Assembly: GCF_030813495.1 (NCBI RefSeq) | Contig: NZ_JAUSUI010000010.1 | Location: 113,420 to 177,419, forward strand | Source of the DNA: Ancylobacter polymorphus | GTDB taxonomy: Bacteria; Pseudomonadota; Alphaproteobacteria; Rhizobiales; Xanthobacteraceae | Reading direction: 5' to 3' | Length of the DNA: 64,000 nt | Part shown: positions 1 to 8,990 of the stretch, piece by piece | How positions within the stretch are numbered: position 1 is the stretch's first letter | Layout: each line of letters starts with the position of its first letter | Program-made: the position numbers and the translations under genes | The notes under the pieces: generated by a model | Told to the model about the DNA's origin: nothing | The model's database searches: none | Seen by the model: the letters and a program-made list of their open reading frames with translations, nothing else

Positions 1-1
1 G

Positions 2-40
2 CTCGCCACCGGCAAGCTGCGTGTCGAGGAGGCTGCGTGA
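2..40 (+). CDS. 3' end of an upstream gene, probably hydantoinase B subunit (partial)
   Basis: An open frame enters from the left edge and reads LATGKLRVEEAA before a TGA stop at 38-40. The stop overlaps the ATG of the next gene (TGATG), so the two are translationally coupled. HyuA-type subunits are usually encoded beside HyuB, which makes a hyuB tail the likely identity. Twelve residues are too few to show this directly. Confidence 0.4.
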   Translation, partial: LATGKLRVEEAA

Positions 41-2082
41 TGAGCATGCGTATTGGTATTGACGTCGGCGGCACCTTCACCGACGTGACCGGTTTCGACG
101 ACCAGCTCGCCGAGGTGGTGCTAATCCGGAAATATTCGTCCAATCCCGCCGAGCCGATGCGGGTGATGCAGCAGATCGCGACGGATCTCGCCGGCGAGTT
201 CGGCCCGGAGGCGGTGTCGCTGATCCTGCACGGCTCGACGGCCGCGCTGAACACGCTGCTCGAGGACAAGGGCGTGAAGGTCGGGCTGCTGACCACCGCC
301 GGCTTCCGCGACGTCTACGAGATCGGCCGGCAGTGGCGCGGCGAGGAGGTGTTCAACATCTTCGCCCCGCCCCCGAAAATGCTGCTGGAGCGCCGCGCCG
401 TCCAGGAAGTGCGCGGCCGCCTCGACTGGAGCGGCGCCGAGGTCGAGCCGCTCAACCGCGAGGACATCGAACGTGGCGTGCGGGTCCTGCTGGAGCAGGG
501 CGTCGAGGCGATTGCCGTCGCCTTCCTGTTCTCCTATGCCAACCCCGCTCACGAGCGCGAGGCCGGCGAGATCATCAAGGCGATGGCGCCGGGCCTGTTT
601 GTCGCGCTGTCGAGCGACGTCAATCCGGAATGGCGTGAATATGAGCGCACGGCCTCGACCGTGGCCAATTGCTACATCGGTCCGCCGGTCTCGCACTATC
701 TGCACAATCTCGAGGAGCTGCTGGTCGAGACCTTCCCGAACTGCCGCCCCCTGATGATGAAGTCGGACGGGGGCGCCGGCAGCGCGACCATGCTCGCCAA
801 CAAGCCGATCCAGACCGTGATGTCCGGGCCGGTCGCCGGGGTGATCGGCAGCCGCTATCTCGGCGATCTGAAGGGGATCGAGAACCTCATCACCTTCGAC
901 ACCGGCGGCACCAGCTCCGACATGGCGGTCATTCCCAACCGGCCGCTGTTCAAGTCCGAGGTGGCGGTCGGGCGCCATCCGCTGCGCACCCAGACCGTCG
1001 ACATCGACACCATCGGCGCCGGCGGCGGCTCGATCGCCTCGGTCGAACTCAGCGGCGTGCTGCGGGTCGGCCCGCGCAGCGCCGGCGCCTGGCCGGGTCC
1101 GGCCTGCTACGACCGCGGCGGCACCGAGCCGACGCTGACCGACGCGCTGGTCGTGCTCGGCCATCTCAGCCCGTCGGCGCTGCTGCAGGGCGACATGCGC
1201 CTCGCCAGCGACAAGGCCTGGCAGGCGGTGCGCGACAAGCTGGCGACGCCGCTCGCAATGAGCGAGACCGAAGCCGCCTGGGGCGTGCTCACCGTGCTCG
1301 CCAATAATTGCGTCACTGCGATGCGCACCATTACCGTGGAACGCGGCTACGACCCGCGCGAATTCGTCCTGGTGCCGTTCGGCGGCATGGGGCCGACCAT
1401 CGCCAGCAAGATCGCGGCCGACCTCGGTGTCGAGCGCCTGCTGGTGCCGCGCGATCCCGGCACCTTCAGCGCCTGGGGCATGCTGGTCACGGACGTGCAC
1501 CAGGAGATGAGCCAGACCCGGCTCGTGCCGCTGGACGGCGCCGAGCCCGCCGAGGTCGAGGCGCTGTTCGCGGCGATGGAGGAGCGCATTCTCGCCGATC
1601 TGGAGCGGGAGAGCTTTCCCCGCGAGCGGCTGCACACACTGCGCTCGGCCGGCATGCGCTATCGCGGGCAATCCTATGAGGTGGCGGTGCCGCTCGGCCC
1701 GATCACCGGCCGGGCGGACCTCGACCAGCTCGCGGCGCGCTTCCACGAGGCGCATTACCGCCGCTACGGCCATATGGCGCAGAACGAGACGATCGACATC
1801 GTCAGCTTCAAGGTCACCGGCGTCGGCGAGATCAACAAGCCGGTACTGACGCCGGTGGCGCGCCGCGACGACGCCGTCGCCGAGCCCGTCGGCCACCGCA
1901 GCGCCTATTTCGGCGCCGAGCATGGCAGGCTGGAGGCGGCCGTCTACCGCCGCAGCTCGCTCGTTCCGGGAGCAAAGGTCACCGGCCCGGCTATCTTCGA
2001 GGAGCGGACCTCGACCGTCGTGCTCTATCCCGGCCAGGTGGCGACGGTCGACGAATATCTCAATCTGGAGATCGAGCGCTGA
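40..2082 (+). CDS. Hydantoinase/oxoprolinase family protein, HyuA-type subunit
   Basis: The 680-residue product matches the N-methylhydantoinase A/acetone carboxylase beta family in length and layout. Such enzymes act with a B subunit in ATP-dependent opening of lactam or hydantoin rings, or in carboxylation, in the cytoplasm. The sugar-kinase-like ATPase motif DVGGTFTDV lies at residues 8-16. A second ATPase motif, DTGGTSSDMAV, lies near residue 287, and GGMGP near residue 450. The ATG at 40 overlaps the previous stop and is preferred to the in-frame GTG at 37. Downstream is an ABC importer plus SDR and ALDH genes, so the cluster looks like uptake and ring-opening of a nitrogen heterocycle. 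The exact substrate cannot be read from the sequence. Confidence 0.85.
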   Translation: MSMRIGIDVGGTFTDVTGFDDQLAEVVLIRKYSSNPAEPMRVMQQIATDLAGEFGPEAVSLILHGSTAALNTLLEDKGVKVGLLTTAGFRDVYEIGRQWRGEEVFNIFAPPPKMLLERRAVQEVRGRLDWSGAEVEPLNREDIERGVRVLLEQGVEAIAVAFLFSYANPAHEREAGEIIKAMAPGLFVALSSDVNPEWREYERTASTVANCYIGPPVSHYLHNLEELLVETFPNCRPLMMKSDGGAGSATMLANKPIQTVMSGPVAGVIGSRYLGDLKGIENLITFDTGGTSSDMAVIPNRPLFKSEVAVGRHPLRTQTVDIDTIGAGGGSIASVELSGVLRVGPRSAGAWPGPACYDRGGTEPTLTDALVVLGHLSPSALLQGDMRLASDKAWQAVRDKLATPLAMSETEAAWGVLTVLANNCVTAMRTITVERGYDPREFVLVPFGGMGPTIASKIAADLGVERLLVPRDPGTFSAWGMLVTDVHQEMSQTRLVPLDGAEPAEVEALFAAMEERILADLERESFPRERLHTLRSAGMRYRGQSYEVAVPLGPITGRADLDQLAARFHEAHYRRYGHMAQNETIDIVSFKVTGVGEINKPVLTPVARRDDAVAEPVGHRSAYFGAEHGRLEAAVYRRSSLVPGAKVTGPAIFEERTSTVVLYPGQVATVDEYLNLEIER

Positions 2083-2207
2083 CGATGTGAGGCGTGCCTC
2101 GGGACGACGCCAAAGCCGGAACAAAACCGGCGGCGACAAGACGTTAGGGAAGGACTCGCTCCGCCATGCGGCGTCGCGAGAGGAAACACACAAGGAGGCG
2201 CAAGCCC

Positions 2208-3035
2208 ATGAGCGCTCCCATGTCCATGGGACTCTCGAAGGCGAGACCGATGCCGTCGGTCCGCCTGTCCGAGCGCGCGCAGCGACAATTGGTCGGTGCC
2301 GGCACCGTCGTCGCGCTGCTGCTGCTGTGGGAGGGCGTGGTCGCATCCGGCCTCGTCGACCCGCTCTACATCTCGTCGCCATCCCGCATCCTGCGCGTCG
2401 CGATCGATCAGTTCGGCTCGGGCGCCATCTGGCCGGACATCCGGGTCAGCAGCATCGAGTTCCTGGTGGGCTATGTCGCCGCGATCCTGGTCGGCATCCC
2501 GCTCGGCCTGATGATCGGCTGGTCCCGCCGGCTCAACTATCTGCTCGGGCCGTTCATCGACATCCTCAACGCGGTGCCCCGCGTCACCTTCCTGCCGCTG
2601 CTGATCCTGTGGTTCGGCATCGGCATGAACTCCAAATTCGCGGTGGTGTTCATGGGCGCGGTGATCCCAATCGTCATCGCCACCCATGCCGGCGTCCGGG
2701 CCAACGAGGCGCGGTTCATCCGGGTGGCGCGCAGCTTCAGCGCCAGCGAGTGGAAGATCATGACCGCGATCATCCTGCCGGGCACGGTGCCGTTCCTGTT
2801 CGCCGGCCTGAAATACGGCGCCGGACGCGCGCTGCTCGGCGTCGTCGTCGGCGAAATCTATGCCTCGACCGCCGGCGTCGGCCACATGATCGTCGAAGCC
2901 GGCAATCTGTTCGATACCGACACGGTGTTCTTCGGCGTGCTGCTGTTCATGGCAGCCGGCGTCGCCGTGACGACGATCCTCAACCGGATCGAGCGCCACT
3001 TCGACGCGTGGCGGCCTCGGGGGTTGGCACAATGA
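2208..3035 (+). CDS. ABC transporter permease, SsuC/TauC type (first)
   Basis: Inner-membrane permease of the nitrate/taurine/sulfonate/pyrimidine-precursor ABC class, about 275 residues with roughly six hydrophobic segments. The binding-protein-dependent EAA-like loop lies around ARSFSASEWK, followed by FAGLKYGAGRALLGVVVGE. An ATG at 2166 is possible, but AAGGAGG at 2192-2198 sits ten bases before the ATG at 2208, so 2208 is chosen. The stop overlaps the start of a second, different permease (ATGA), which suggests a heterodimeric membrane unit. The ATPase and binding protein follow in the same direction. Confidence 0.85.
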   Translation: MSAPMSMGLSKARPMPSVRLSERAQRQLVGAGTVVALLLLWEGVVASGLVDPLYISSPSRILRVAIDQFGSGAIWPDIRVSSIEFLVGYVAAILVGIPLGLMIGWSRRLNYLLGPFIDILNAVPRVTFLPLLILWFGIGMNSKFAVVFMGAVIPIVIATHAGVRANEARFIRVARSFSASEWKIMTAIILPGTVPFLFAGLKYGAGRALLGVVVGEIYASTAGVGHMIVEAGNLFDTDTVFFGVLLFMAAGVAVTTILNRIERHFDAWRPRGLAQ

Positions 3036-3925
3036 CGGCTGCGAGCGGATATCCCCGTCGTCTGGGCGCCGCGGGAGACTGGCGCACCATGCTGCGCGAG
3101 AGCTATCTCGCCTGCGAGCGCGGCATCCTCGGTGCGCTGGCCATGGCGGTCTTCCTCGTTGCGTGGGAAGGGCTGGCCCGCGGCTGGTGGGCCGATCTGC
3201 TGCAGCCGGCGCTGGGCACCGCCGCGAACGTGCTGCGCATCCGGCCGATCTTCCTCGCTTCGCCCTCGGCGATCGCGGAGATGGCGTTCCAGATGTATTT
3301 CGTGACCGGCGAAATTTGGCCTCATCTCGGCCTGAGCGCCTTCGAGTTCGTCGTCGGCTTCCTGATCGCGGCCTCGATCGGCATCCCCCTCGGCCTGGTC
3401 GCGGGCCGTTACCGCCTCTTGTCCTATGCCGTCGAGCCGCTGCTCGCCGCGCTCAATGCGACGCCGCAGGTGGCACTGCTGCCGCTCGTCGTGCTGTGGA
3501 TGGGCACCGGCCTGCCGGCGCGCATCTTCATCATCGTCCTGCTGATGATCGTGCCGATCCTGATCAACAGTCATGCTGCGGTGCGCACCATCGATCCGAA
3601 ATGGCTTCGGCTCGCGCGCAGCTTCAGCGCCTCCGAGTGGCGGCTGTTCCGCACCATCGTTCTGCCGGCGGCGGTGCCATTCCTTCTCGCCGGCGTCCGT
3701 CTCGCCATCGGCCGCGGCATGATCGGCATTGTCGTCGGTGAAATCTACGGCTCGGCAGTGGGCGTCGGCGTGATGATCAATCAGGCGGGCTCGACCTTTC
3801 AGACCACCCGCGTTTTCGTCGGCATCCTGACCATTGTCGTCGCCGGGCTCGTCCTCTCGGAGGTCGTGCGACGCATCGAACGCCGCGTCGAGGTTTGGCG
3901 TCCGTCCACCTCCGCAGACAGCTAG
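3032..3925 (+). CDS. ABC transporter permease, SsuC/TauC type (second)
   Basis: A second permease of the same class, 297 residues, starting at an ATG inside the stop of the first permease. It keeps the loop motif ARSFSASEWRLF and the following AIGRGMIGIVVGEIYGS, but has a longer cytoplasmic N terminus (about 35 residues before the first membrane segment). Most SsuABC/TauABC importers use one permease as a homodimer, so two adjacent non-identical copies suggest a heterodimer. The ATPase begins 19 bases after the stop. Confidence 0.85.
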   Translation: MTAASGYPRRLGAAGDWRTMLRESYLACERGILGALAMAVFLVAWEGLARGWWADLLQPALGTAANVLRIRPIFLASPSAIAEMAFQMYFVTGEIWPHLGLSAFEFVVGFLIAASIGIPLGLVAGRYRLLSYAVEPLLAALNATPQVALLPLVVLWMGTGLPARIFIIVLLMIVPILINSHAAVRTIDPKWLRLARSFSASEWRLFRTIVLPAAVPFLLAGVRLAIGRGMIGIVVGEIYGSAVGVGVMINQAGSTFQTTRVFVGILTIVVAGLVLSEVVRRIERRVEVWRPSTSADS

Positions 3926-3944
3926 ACGCGAGGAAACGTATATC

Positions 3945-4736
3945 ATGACGATCAAACTCGAAGCACACCGGATCGGCCTCGAATATGGCGATCCCGAGAG
4001 CGACGGCCGTCTGGTCGCCCTGAATGACGTCTCCCTCTCGATCCATGAGAACGAGTTCGTCTCCATCGTCGGCCCGTCAGGCTGCGGCAAGACCACCTTC
4101 CTGTCGATCGTCGACGGCCTGATCCGTGCCACCGCCGGCCAGATCCTGCTCGGCGGCACGCCGGTGTCGGAGCCGGGACCCGACCGCGCGGTGGTGTTCC
4201 AGGATTCCTCGCTGCTGCCCTGGCGCACCGTGCTCGGCAACGTCGTGTTCGGCCTCGAATGCATCGGTGTGCGTCCGAGCGAGGCGCGCGAGCGCGCCGC
4301 CCATTACATCGAGATGGTGGGGCTGCGCGGCTTTGAGAACCGCTACTCCTACCAGCTCTCCGGCGGCATGCAGCAGCGGGTCAATCTCGCCCGCGCGCTG
4401 GTGATGGATCCGCAGATCCTGCTGATGGACGAGCCCTTCGCCGCCCTCGACGCGCAGACCCGCGAGCTGATGCAGGAGGAGCTGCTGAACATCTGGCAGG
4501 CCTCCGGCAAGACCGTCCTCTTCATCACGCACCAGATCGACGAGGCGATCTTCCTGTCCGACCGCGTCATCGTGTTCTCGGCGCGGCCGGGGCGGGTGAA
4601 GGAATCCGTCGATATCGAACTCGACCGTCCTCGTTCGCTGAAGCTCAAGCGCGACCCGCGCTTCCACGCCTATGAGGACCGGATCTGGAGCCTGATCCAG
4701 GAGGAAGAGAAACCGCGCGCGAAAGCCGCCGGCTGA
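3945..4736 (+). CDS. ABC transporter ATP-binding protein, SsuB/TauB type
   Basis: Cytoplasmic ATPase of the importer, 263 residues. Visible motifs in order: Walker A GPSGCGKTT, Q-loop VVFQDSSLLPWRT, signature LSGGMQQRVNLARAL, Walker B ILLMDEPFAALD, and switch histidine in FITHQIDEA. AGGAAACG at 3931 precedes the ATG at 3945. The frame is open further upstream, but that part overlaps the permease gene and is not part of the family. It couples ATP hydrolysis to the two upstream permeases. Confidence 0.9.
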   Translation: MTIKLEAHRIGLEYGDPESDGRLVALNDVSLSIHENEFVSIVGPSGCGKTTFLSIVDGLIRATAGQILLGGTPVSEPGPDRAVVFQDSSLLPWRTVLGNVVFGLECIGVRPSEARERAAHYIEMVGLRGFENRYSYQLSGGMQQRVNLARALVMDPQILLMDEPFAALDAQTRELMQEELLNIWQASGKTVLFITHQIDEAIFLSDRVIVFSARPGRVKESVDIELDRPRSLKLKRDPRFHAYEDRIWSLIQEEEKPRAKAAG

Positions 4737-4772
4737 TGCCTGAGCAATAGAAAAGAGCCAGGGAGGAAAGAC

Positions 4773-5804
4773 ATGTACTGGAACAGACGGGCCGTACGGC
4801 CAACCCATCGTGCCGCCATGGCGGCATTCGGCGCTATGCTCGCGCTCTCTGGCCCCACGGGCGCCGCGCGCGCTGACGAACTGATTCCGTTCAAGGTCGC
4901 CATATCGACGCCGGTGGTCTCGATCCTGCCGGTGTTCCTCGCGGCGGATGGCGGCTTCTACAAGAAGCAGAGCCTCGACGTCGACATCATCTCGACCGAG
5001 GGCGGCACCAAGGGCATGCAGGTGCTGCTGTCCGGCGAGATCCAGGCCATGCATGTCGGCCTCTCCCCGGTGGTCGCGGCCAATGCGCAGGGCGCCGAGG
5101 TGCGCGCCATCGCCTCCACCACCAACACGCTGCCGATCAGCCTCTTCTCCGCGAAGAAGCTGACGCCGCCGCTGCCGAAGGGCACCACCATCGGCATCAG
5201 CACGCTCGGCTCGGAGACCGACATCGCGCTCACCATCGCCTTGAAGGCGCTCGGCCTCGCGCGGTCCGACATGCAGATCAACCAGATCGGCGGCACCTCG
5301 CAGCGCTTCGCCGCCATGTCGGCGGGCCGCATCGAAGCGGCACCGCTGCTGGAGCCGGGCACGACGGCGGCGCGGCAGAAGGGCTTCACCGAGGTCTACG
5401 ACCTCTCGGCGGCCAAGACGCCCTGGATCTTCGACGCCGTGGTCGTGACCACCGACTACGCGAAGGACCACGCCGACGCGATCCAGCGCTTCCTCAAGGC
5501 CTATGTCGAGGGGGCCTATTGGGGCATGGCGAACCCGGACAAGGCCAAGGAGGTGATCTCCCGGCGCTTCAAGACCAAGGACCCCGCGGTCATCGACAGC
5601 ACCTACAACGAGTTCAAGCGCCTGATGCCGCGCGACGCCCGGCCGTCGGTCGAGGGGTCCGCCAACGTCATCAAACAGCTCGCCTCGACCGGACTCAAGC
5701 TGCGCAGCGAGAAGGTCGAGGACTATGTCGACCTCGGCCCGATCGATGCGCTCGAGAAGAGCGGCTTCATCGCCGAAATGCAGCGCCAATATGCCGTCCA
5801 GTGA
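4773..5804 (+). CDS. ABC transporter substrate-binding protein, SsuA/NMT1-like
   Basis: Periplasmic binding protein of 343 residues. The N terminus has basic residues, then the hydrophobic AAFGAMLALSGPTGAARA and a likely Sec cleavage after ARA. The mature protein begins with the family pattern FKVAISTPVVSILPVFLA, and the motif LSGEIQAMHVGLSPVV follows. GGGAGGAAAG precedes the ATG. It is the last gene of the permease-permease-ATPase-SBP set. The ligand is unknown; the family includes sulfonates, nitrate, thiamine precursors, riboflavin and aromatic compounds. The hyuA neighbour suggests a nitrogen-containing ring or its ring-opened product. Confidence 0.85.
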   Translation: MYWNRRAVRPTHRAAMAAFGAMLALSGPTGAARADELIPFKVAISTPVVSILPVFLAADGGFYKKQSLDVDIISTEGGTKGMQVLLSGEIQAMHVGLSPVVAANAQGAEVRAIASTTNTLPISLFSAKKLTPPLPKGTTIGISTLGSETDIALTIALKALGLARSDMQINQIGGTSQRFAAMSAGRIEAAPLLEPGTTAARQKGFTEVYDLSAAKTPWIFDAVVVTTDYAKDHADAIQRFLKAYVEGAYWGMANPDKAKEVISRRFKTKDPAVIDSTYNEFKRLMPRDARPSVEGSANVIKQLASTGLKLRSEKVEDYVDLGPIDALEKSGFIAEMQRQYAVQ

Positions 5805-5845
5805 ACGGACCGGCCATCGTCCCCGCCCAGATACGAGAACCAGCC

Positions 5846-6655
5846 ATGAATGATCCAGCACCGACCTTCCCCGGCGCCATCGCCCTCTCTCCCGGCCGCT
5901 TCTGCCTGAAAGGCCAGGTCGTCATCGTCACCGGCGGCGGCAAGGGCATTGGCAAGATCTATGCGCAGGAGTTCGCGCGGGCGGGGGCGGCGGTCGTCGC
6001 CTCCGACATTGACGGGGCGGCGGCGGCCGATGTCGCGGCCGGCCTCGTGGACGAAGGTCTCAAGGCGGCGTCGAGCCAGACCGACATTGCCGATCCGGCC
6101 TCGGTCGAGCGCATGGTCGAGACCGCGCGCGAGGCGTTCGGCACGGTCGACGTGCTGGTGAACAACGCCTCGCTGATGAGCGTACTACCGCGCCGGAACT
6201 GGATGGAAATCCCGGTCGAGGAATGGGACCGGGTGATGGCGGTCAATCTGCGCGGCATGTTCCTGTGCTGCAAGGCGGTGTTCCCGCTCATGAAGGAGAA
6301 GGGGCGCGGCAAGATCGTCAACATCTCCTCGAGCCGGGTGTGGGAAGGCACGCCGCTGCGCCTGCACTACACCACCTCGAAGGCGGGCGTGGTCGGCTTC
6401 ACCCGCGCACTCGCCCGCGAGGTCGGCCCGTTCGGCGTGACGGTGAACGCGGTCTCTCCCGGCAACACGCTGAGCGAGACGCAGGTGCAGAGCTCCGACC
6501 CGGCCTATCTCGCCACCAAGGCGCAGGGCCGCTCCATTCCGCGCGGGCAGACGCCGGACGACCTCGTCGGCGCGGTGATGTTCCTCGCCTCGCCCGCCAG
6601 CGACTTCATCACCGGCCAGACCGTCAATGTCGATGGCGGCCGGGCCATGCACTAG
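5846..6655 (+). CDS. SDR family NAD(P)-dependent oxidoreductase
   Basis: A classical short-chain dehydrogenase of 269 residues that oxidises an alcohol or reduces a carbonyl. It has the nucleotide motif TGGGKGIG near residues 33-40, NNAS in the central strand, catalytic serine in NISSSRVW, and YTTSK as the YxxxK active site. DGGRAMH closes the protein. The ATG at 5846 gives a normal family length; the frame is open further upstream only within the binding-protein gene. The next gene is an aldehyde dehydrogenase 39 bases downstream, so an alcohol-to-aldehyde-to-acid sequence is plausible. Confidence 0.88.
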   Translation: MNDPAPTFPGAIALSPGRFCLKGQVVIVTGGGKGIGKIYAQEFARAGAAVVASDIDGAAAADVAAGLVDEGLKAASSQTDIADPASVERMVETAREAFGTVDVLVNNASLMSVLPRRNWMEIPVEEWDRVMAVNLRGMFLCCKAVFPLMKEKGRGKIVNISSSRVWEGTPLRLHYTTSKAGVVGFTRALAREVGPFGVTVNAVSPGNTLSETQVQSSDPAYLATKAQGRSIPRGQTPDDLVGAVMFLASPASDFITGQTVNVDGGRAMH

Positions 6656-6694
6656 CCCGAGCCCGCATCGCACGCCAACGGAGAGGAGCGGGGA

Positions 6695-8152
6695 ATGAAT
6701 GTCGAGCTCGACCAGAGGCGCAACCGCATGCTGATCGGCGGTGCGCTCGTCGAGGCCGAAGGCGGGGAGACGCTCGTCTCGCTCAATCCCGCCAATGAAG
6801 AGGTGCTCGGCCATGTGCCGGCCGCGCGGGCCGCGGACGTGAACCGCGCCGTCGCGGCGGCCGAGACCGCCGGCACCGACTGGGCGGCGCTCGACGTGCG
6901 CAAGCGCGCGAAATATGTGCGCGCCGTCGCGGAAGGCATCCGCGCGCGGGCCGACGAGATCCTGCGCGTCGAGGTGATGGACACCGGCAATACCATCTCG
7001 AAGATGCGCGCCGACGTCGACACGGCCGGCAATGCCCTGGAGCACTATGCCGGCCTCGGCTCGGAGATCAAGGGCGAAACGATCCCGGCGAGCGCGCAGA
7101 ACCTGCACCTCACTCTGCGCGAGCCTTATGGCGTGGTCGGGCGCATCATCCCCTTCAACCACCCGATCAAGTTCGCCGCCAATGCGCTCGCCGCGCCGCT
7201 GATGGCCGGCAACACGGTGGTGCTGAAGCCGCCGGAGCAGAGCCCGCTCTCGGCGATGATCCTCGCCGAGATCTGTCGCGAGGCATTGCCGCCCGGTGTC
7301 GTCAACATCGTGACGGGCACCGGCCGCGAGACGGGCGAGGCCCTGGTGCGCCACCCCTCGGTGCGACGCCTCGCCTTTACCGGCTCCGTGCCGACCGGAA
7401 TGGCAATCCAGCGCGCGGCGGCCGAAGTGGCGGTGAAGCACGTCACGCTGGAGCTCGGCGGCAAGAATCCGCTGATCGCCTATCCGGACATGGACCCGGA
7501 AAAGATCGCCGAGGTGGCGGTTCGCGGCATGAACTTCGCGTGGCAGGGGCAGTCCTGCGGCTCGACCAGCCGCCTGCTGCTGCACGAAAGCCTTTACGAG
7601 CCGGTGTTGAAACATCTGGTCGCGCGTGTCGCGGCGCTGCGTCTCGGCGATCCGCTGGATCCGCAGAGCCAGATGGGCCCGATCAATTCGGCGGCCCATT
7701 ATGAGCGCGTCCGTGCCCTAGTTCAGGCGGGGATTGACCAAGGTGCAACGCTTGCCCATGGCGGCCGTCGGCCGTCGGACGAGCAGTTCCGGCGCGGCTA
7801 TTGGCTGGAGCCGACGGTATTCACTGATGTCGTTTCCACCATGCGGATTGCGCAGGAGGAGATCTTCGGCCCGGTCCTGTCCGTGATGCGCTGGAAGGAG
7901 GAGAGCGAGGCGTTCGCCATCGCGAACGCCACCAGTTTCGGGCTGACGGCCTCGATCTGGACAAATGATATCCGCGCGGCTCTGCGTGCGGCGCGTGCCG
8001 TCCGCGCTGGCTATATCTGGGTCAACGGCGCATCCGGCCATTTCTACGGCACACCATTCGGAGGCATGAAGAATAGTGGTCTCGGCCGCGAAGAAGGTCT
8101 CGACGAGTTGTTGAGTTATACTGAAGTCAAGACGATACACATCATACTTTGA
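6695..8152 (+). CDS. Aldehyde dehydrogenase family protein (copy 1)
   Basis: A 485-residue NAD(P)-dependent aldehyde dehydrogenase. Visible are the cofactor pocket PFNHPIKF, the glycine motif FTGSVPTG, the general base Glu in LELGGKNP and the catalytic Cys in GQSCGS. GGAGAGGAGCGGGG precedes the ATG. It is strikingly similar to the second ALDH at 12388-13881, including DTGNTI and AGYIWVNG.SGHFYGTPFGG, so the two are paralogues. Codon choice in the last ~430 bp is less GC-rich than in the first 1 kb. An IS5 element lies ten bases after the stop. Confidence 0.92.
   Translation: MNVELDQRRNRMLIGGALVEAEGGETLVSLNPANEEVLGHVPAARAADVNRAVAAAETAGTDWAALDVRKRAKYVRAVAEGIRARADEILRVEVMDTGNTISKMRADVDTAGNALEHYAGLGSEIKGETIPASAQNLHLTLREPYGVVGRIIPFNHPIKFAANALAAPLMAGNTVVLKPPEQSPLSAMILAEICREALPPGVVNIVTGTGRETGEALVRHPSVRRLAFTGSVPTGMAIQRAAAEVAVKHVTLELGGKNPLIAYPDMDPEKIAEVAVRGMNFAWQGQSCGSTSRLLLHESLYEPVLKHLVARVAALRLGDPLDPQSQMGPINSAAHYERVRALVQAGIDQGATLAHGGRRPSDEQFRRGYWLEPTVFTDVVSTMRIAQEEIFGPVLSVMRWKEESEAFAIANATSFGLTASIWTNDIRAALRAARAVRAGYIWVNGASGHFYGTPFGGMKNSGLGREEGLDELLSYTEVKTIHIIL
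7715..8152 (+). other. Base-composition shift within ALDH copy 1
   Basis: From about 7715 third positions become visibly less GC-biased (for example gttcaggcggggattgacc and actgatgtcgtttcc) than in the preceding kilobase. The reading frame and the ALDH family pattern continue without interruption. This could mark a recombination junction or local drift. Judged by eye only. Confidence 0.35.
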
Positions 8153-8161
8153 GAGACACTA

Positions 8162-8987
8162 GGGTCTAAACTCAACGGATAGATTGTGATTCAATCGGCT
8201 CATTGGAGAGGTAGGTCCCATGAGCCGATTGTTCTGGTTGAATGACGAGCAATGGTCGAAGATCGAGCCGCTGCTGCCGCATTATGGCAGCCCGCCTCGG
8301 GTCGATGACCGGCGCATCCTGAGCGGGATCGTGCATGTGCTTCGTTGCGGCTGCCGCTGGTACGATTGCCCGGCGGAATACGGCCCCTACACGACGGTCT
8401 ATAATCGCTTCAACCGCTGGTCCCGGAAGGGGATCTGGCAGAGCATCTACGCCGCTCTGACCGGCGACAGGCGCACGCACCGGCAACTTCTCGCCGACAG
8501 CACCCACATCAAGGCGCATCGCTCGGCGGCCGGCGCCGAAAAAGGGGGGAGCAATGTCAGGCGATTGGTCGCTCCCGCGGTGGTCGAACGACTAAGATCC
8601 ATGCCCTGAGCGACGGCAAAGGGCGTCCTCTCGTTCTCGCGCTCACGCCCGGGCAGGCCGCAGACATCAGGATGCTGCCCGTCATGCTCGACGCCGCACC
8701 ACCAGCCGACGAGCTTCTCGCCGACAAGGCCTATGACAGCGATGCCGTCCGTGAAAATCTCATCGACAGAGGCATACGCCCGGTCATCCCCAACAAGGAC
8801 GATCGCAGATTCCTTCATCCCTTCGATCGCAAGCGCTATCGGGATCGCAACGCCATCGAGCGCATGTTCTGCCGCCTCAAGGACTTCAGGCGCATCGCCA
8901 CCCGCTACGACAAGCTCGCCAGGAACTATCTGGCTTCGCTTTGCCTCGCCGCTCTCGTCTCATGCTGGCTGCGTTGAGTCTCAACCC
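8162..8987 (+). mobile_element. IS5-family insertion sequence (IS427-like group)
   Basis: An element of about 826 bp with imperfect inverted ends. CTAGGGTCTAAACTCAACG starts at 8159, and the complement of the right end reads CTAGGGTTGAGACTCAACG, 16 of 19 matching. Both ends sit in a CTAG context, so a TA duplication (8160-8161 and 8988-8989) is likely, as is usual for this group. Length, the two-frame transposase and the ends agree with IS427-group IS5 elements. It lies between the ALDH gene and the reverse-strand ThDP operon and breaks no visible gene. Confidence 0.85.
8220..8977 (+). CDS. IS5-family transposase, two frames joined by -1 frameshift
   Basis: The first frame (8220-8609) starts MSRLFWLNDEQWSKIEPLLP, the DUF4096-type N terminus of IS5 transposases. 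It includes the DDE first aspartate region LLADSTHIKAHRSAAG. At AAAAAGGGGGG (8539-8549) the downstream protein continues in the -1 frame with GGRTTKIHALSDGKGRP, then LLADKAYDSD (second Asp) and the catalytic-Glu region RDRNAIERMF, ending at 8977. The A/G run is a typical slippery site, so this is probably programmed frameshifting, not decay. Without slippage the first frame gives a 129-residue product. Confidence 0.85.
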
Positions 8988-8990
8988 TAG

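Noticed and set aside
121..2382. Long reverse-strand open frame of 753 codons opposite hyuA
   Set aside because: High GC with strong third-position bias keeps antisense frames open. The translation is rich in Arg/Ala/His with no domain, while the forward frame is a clear HyuA protein.
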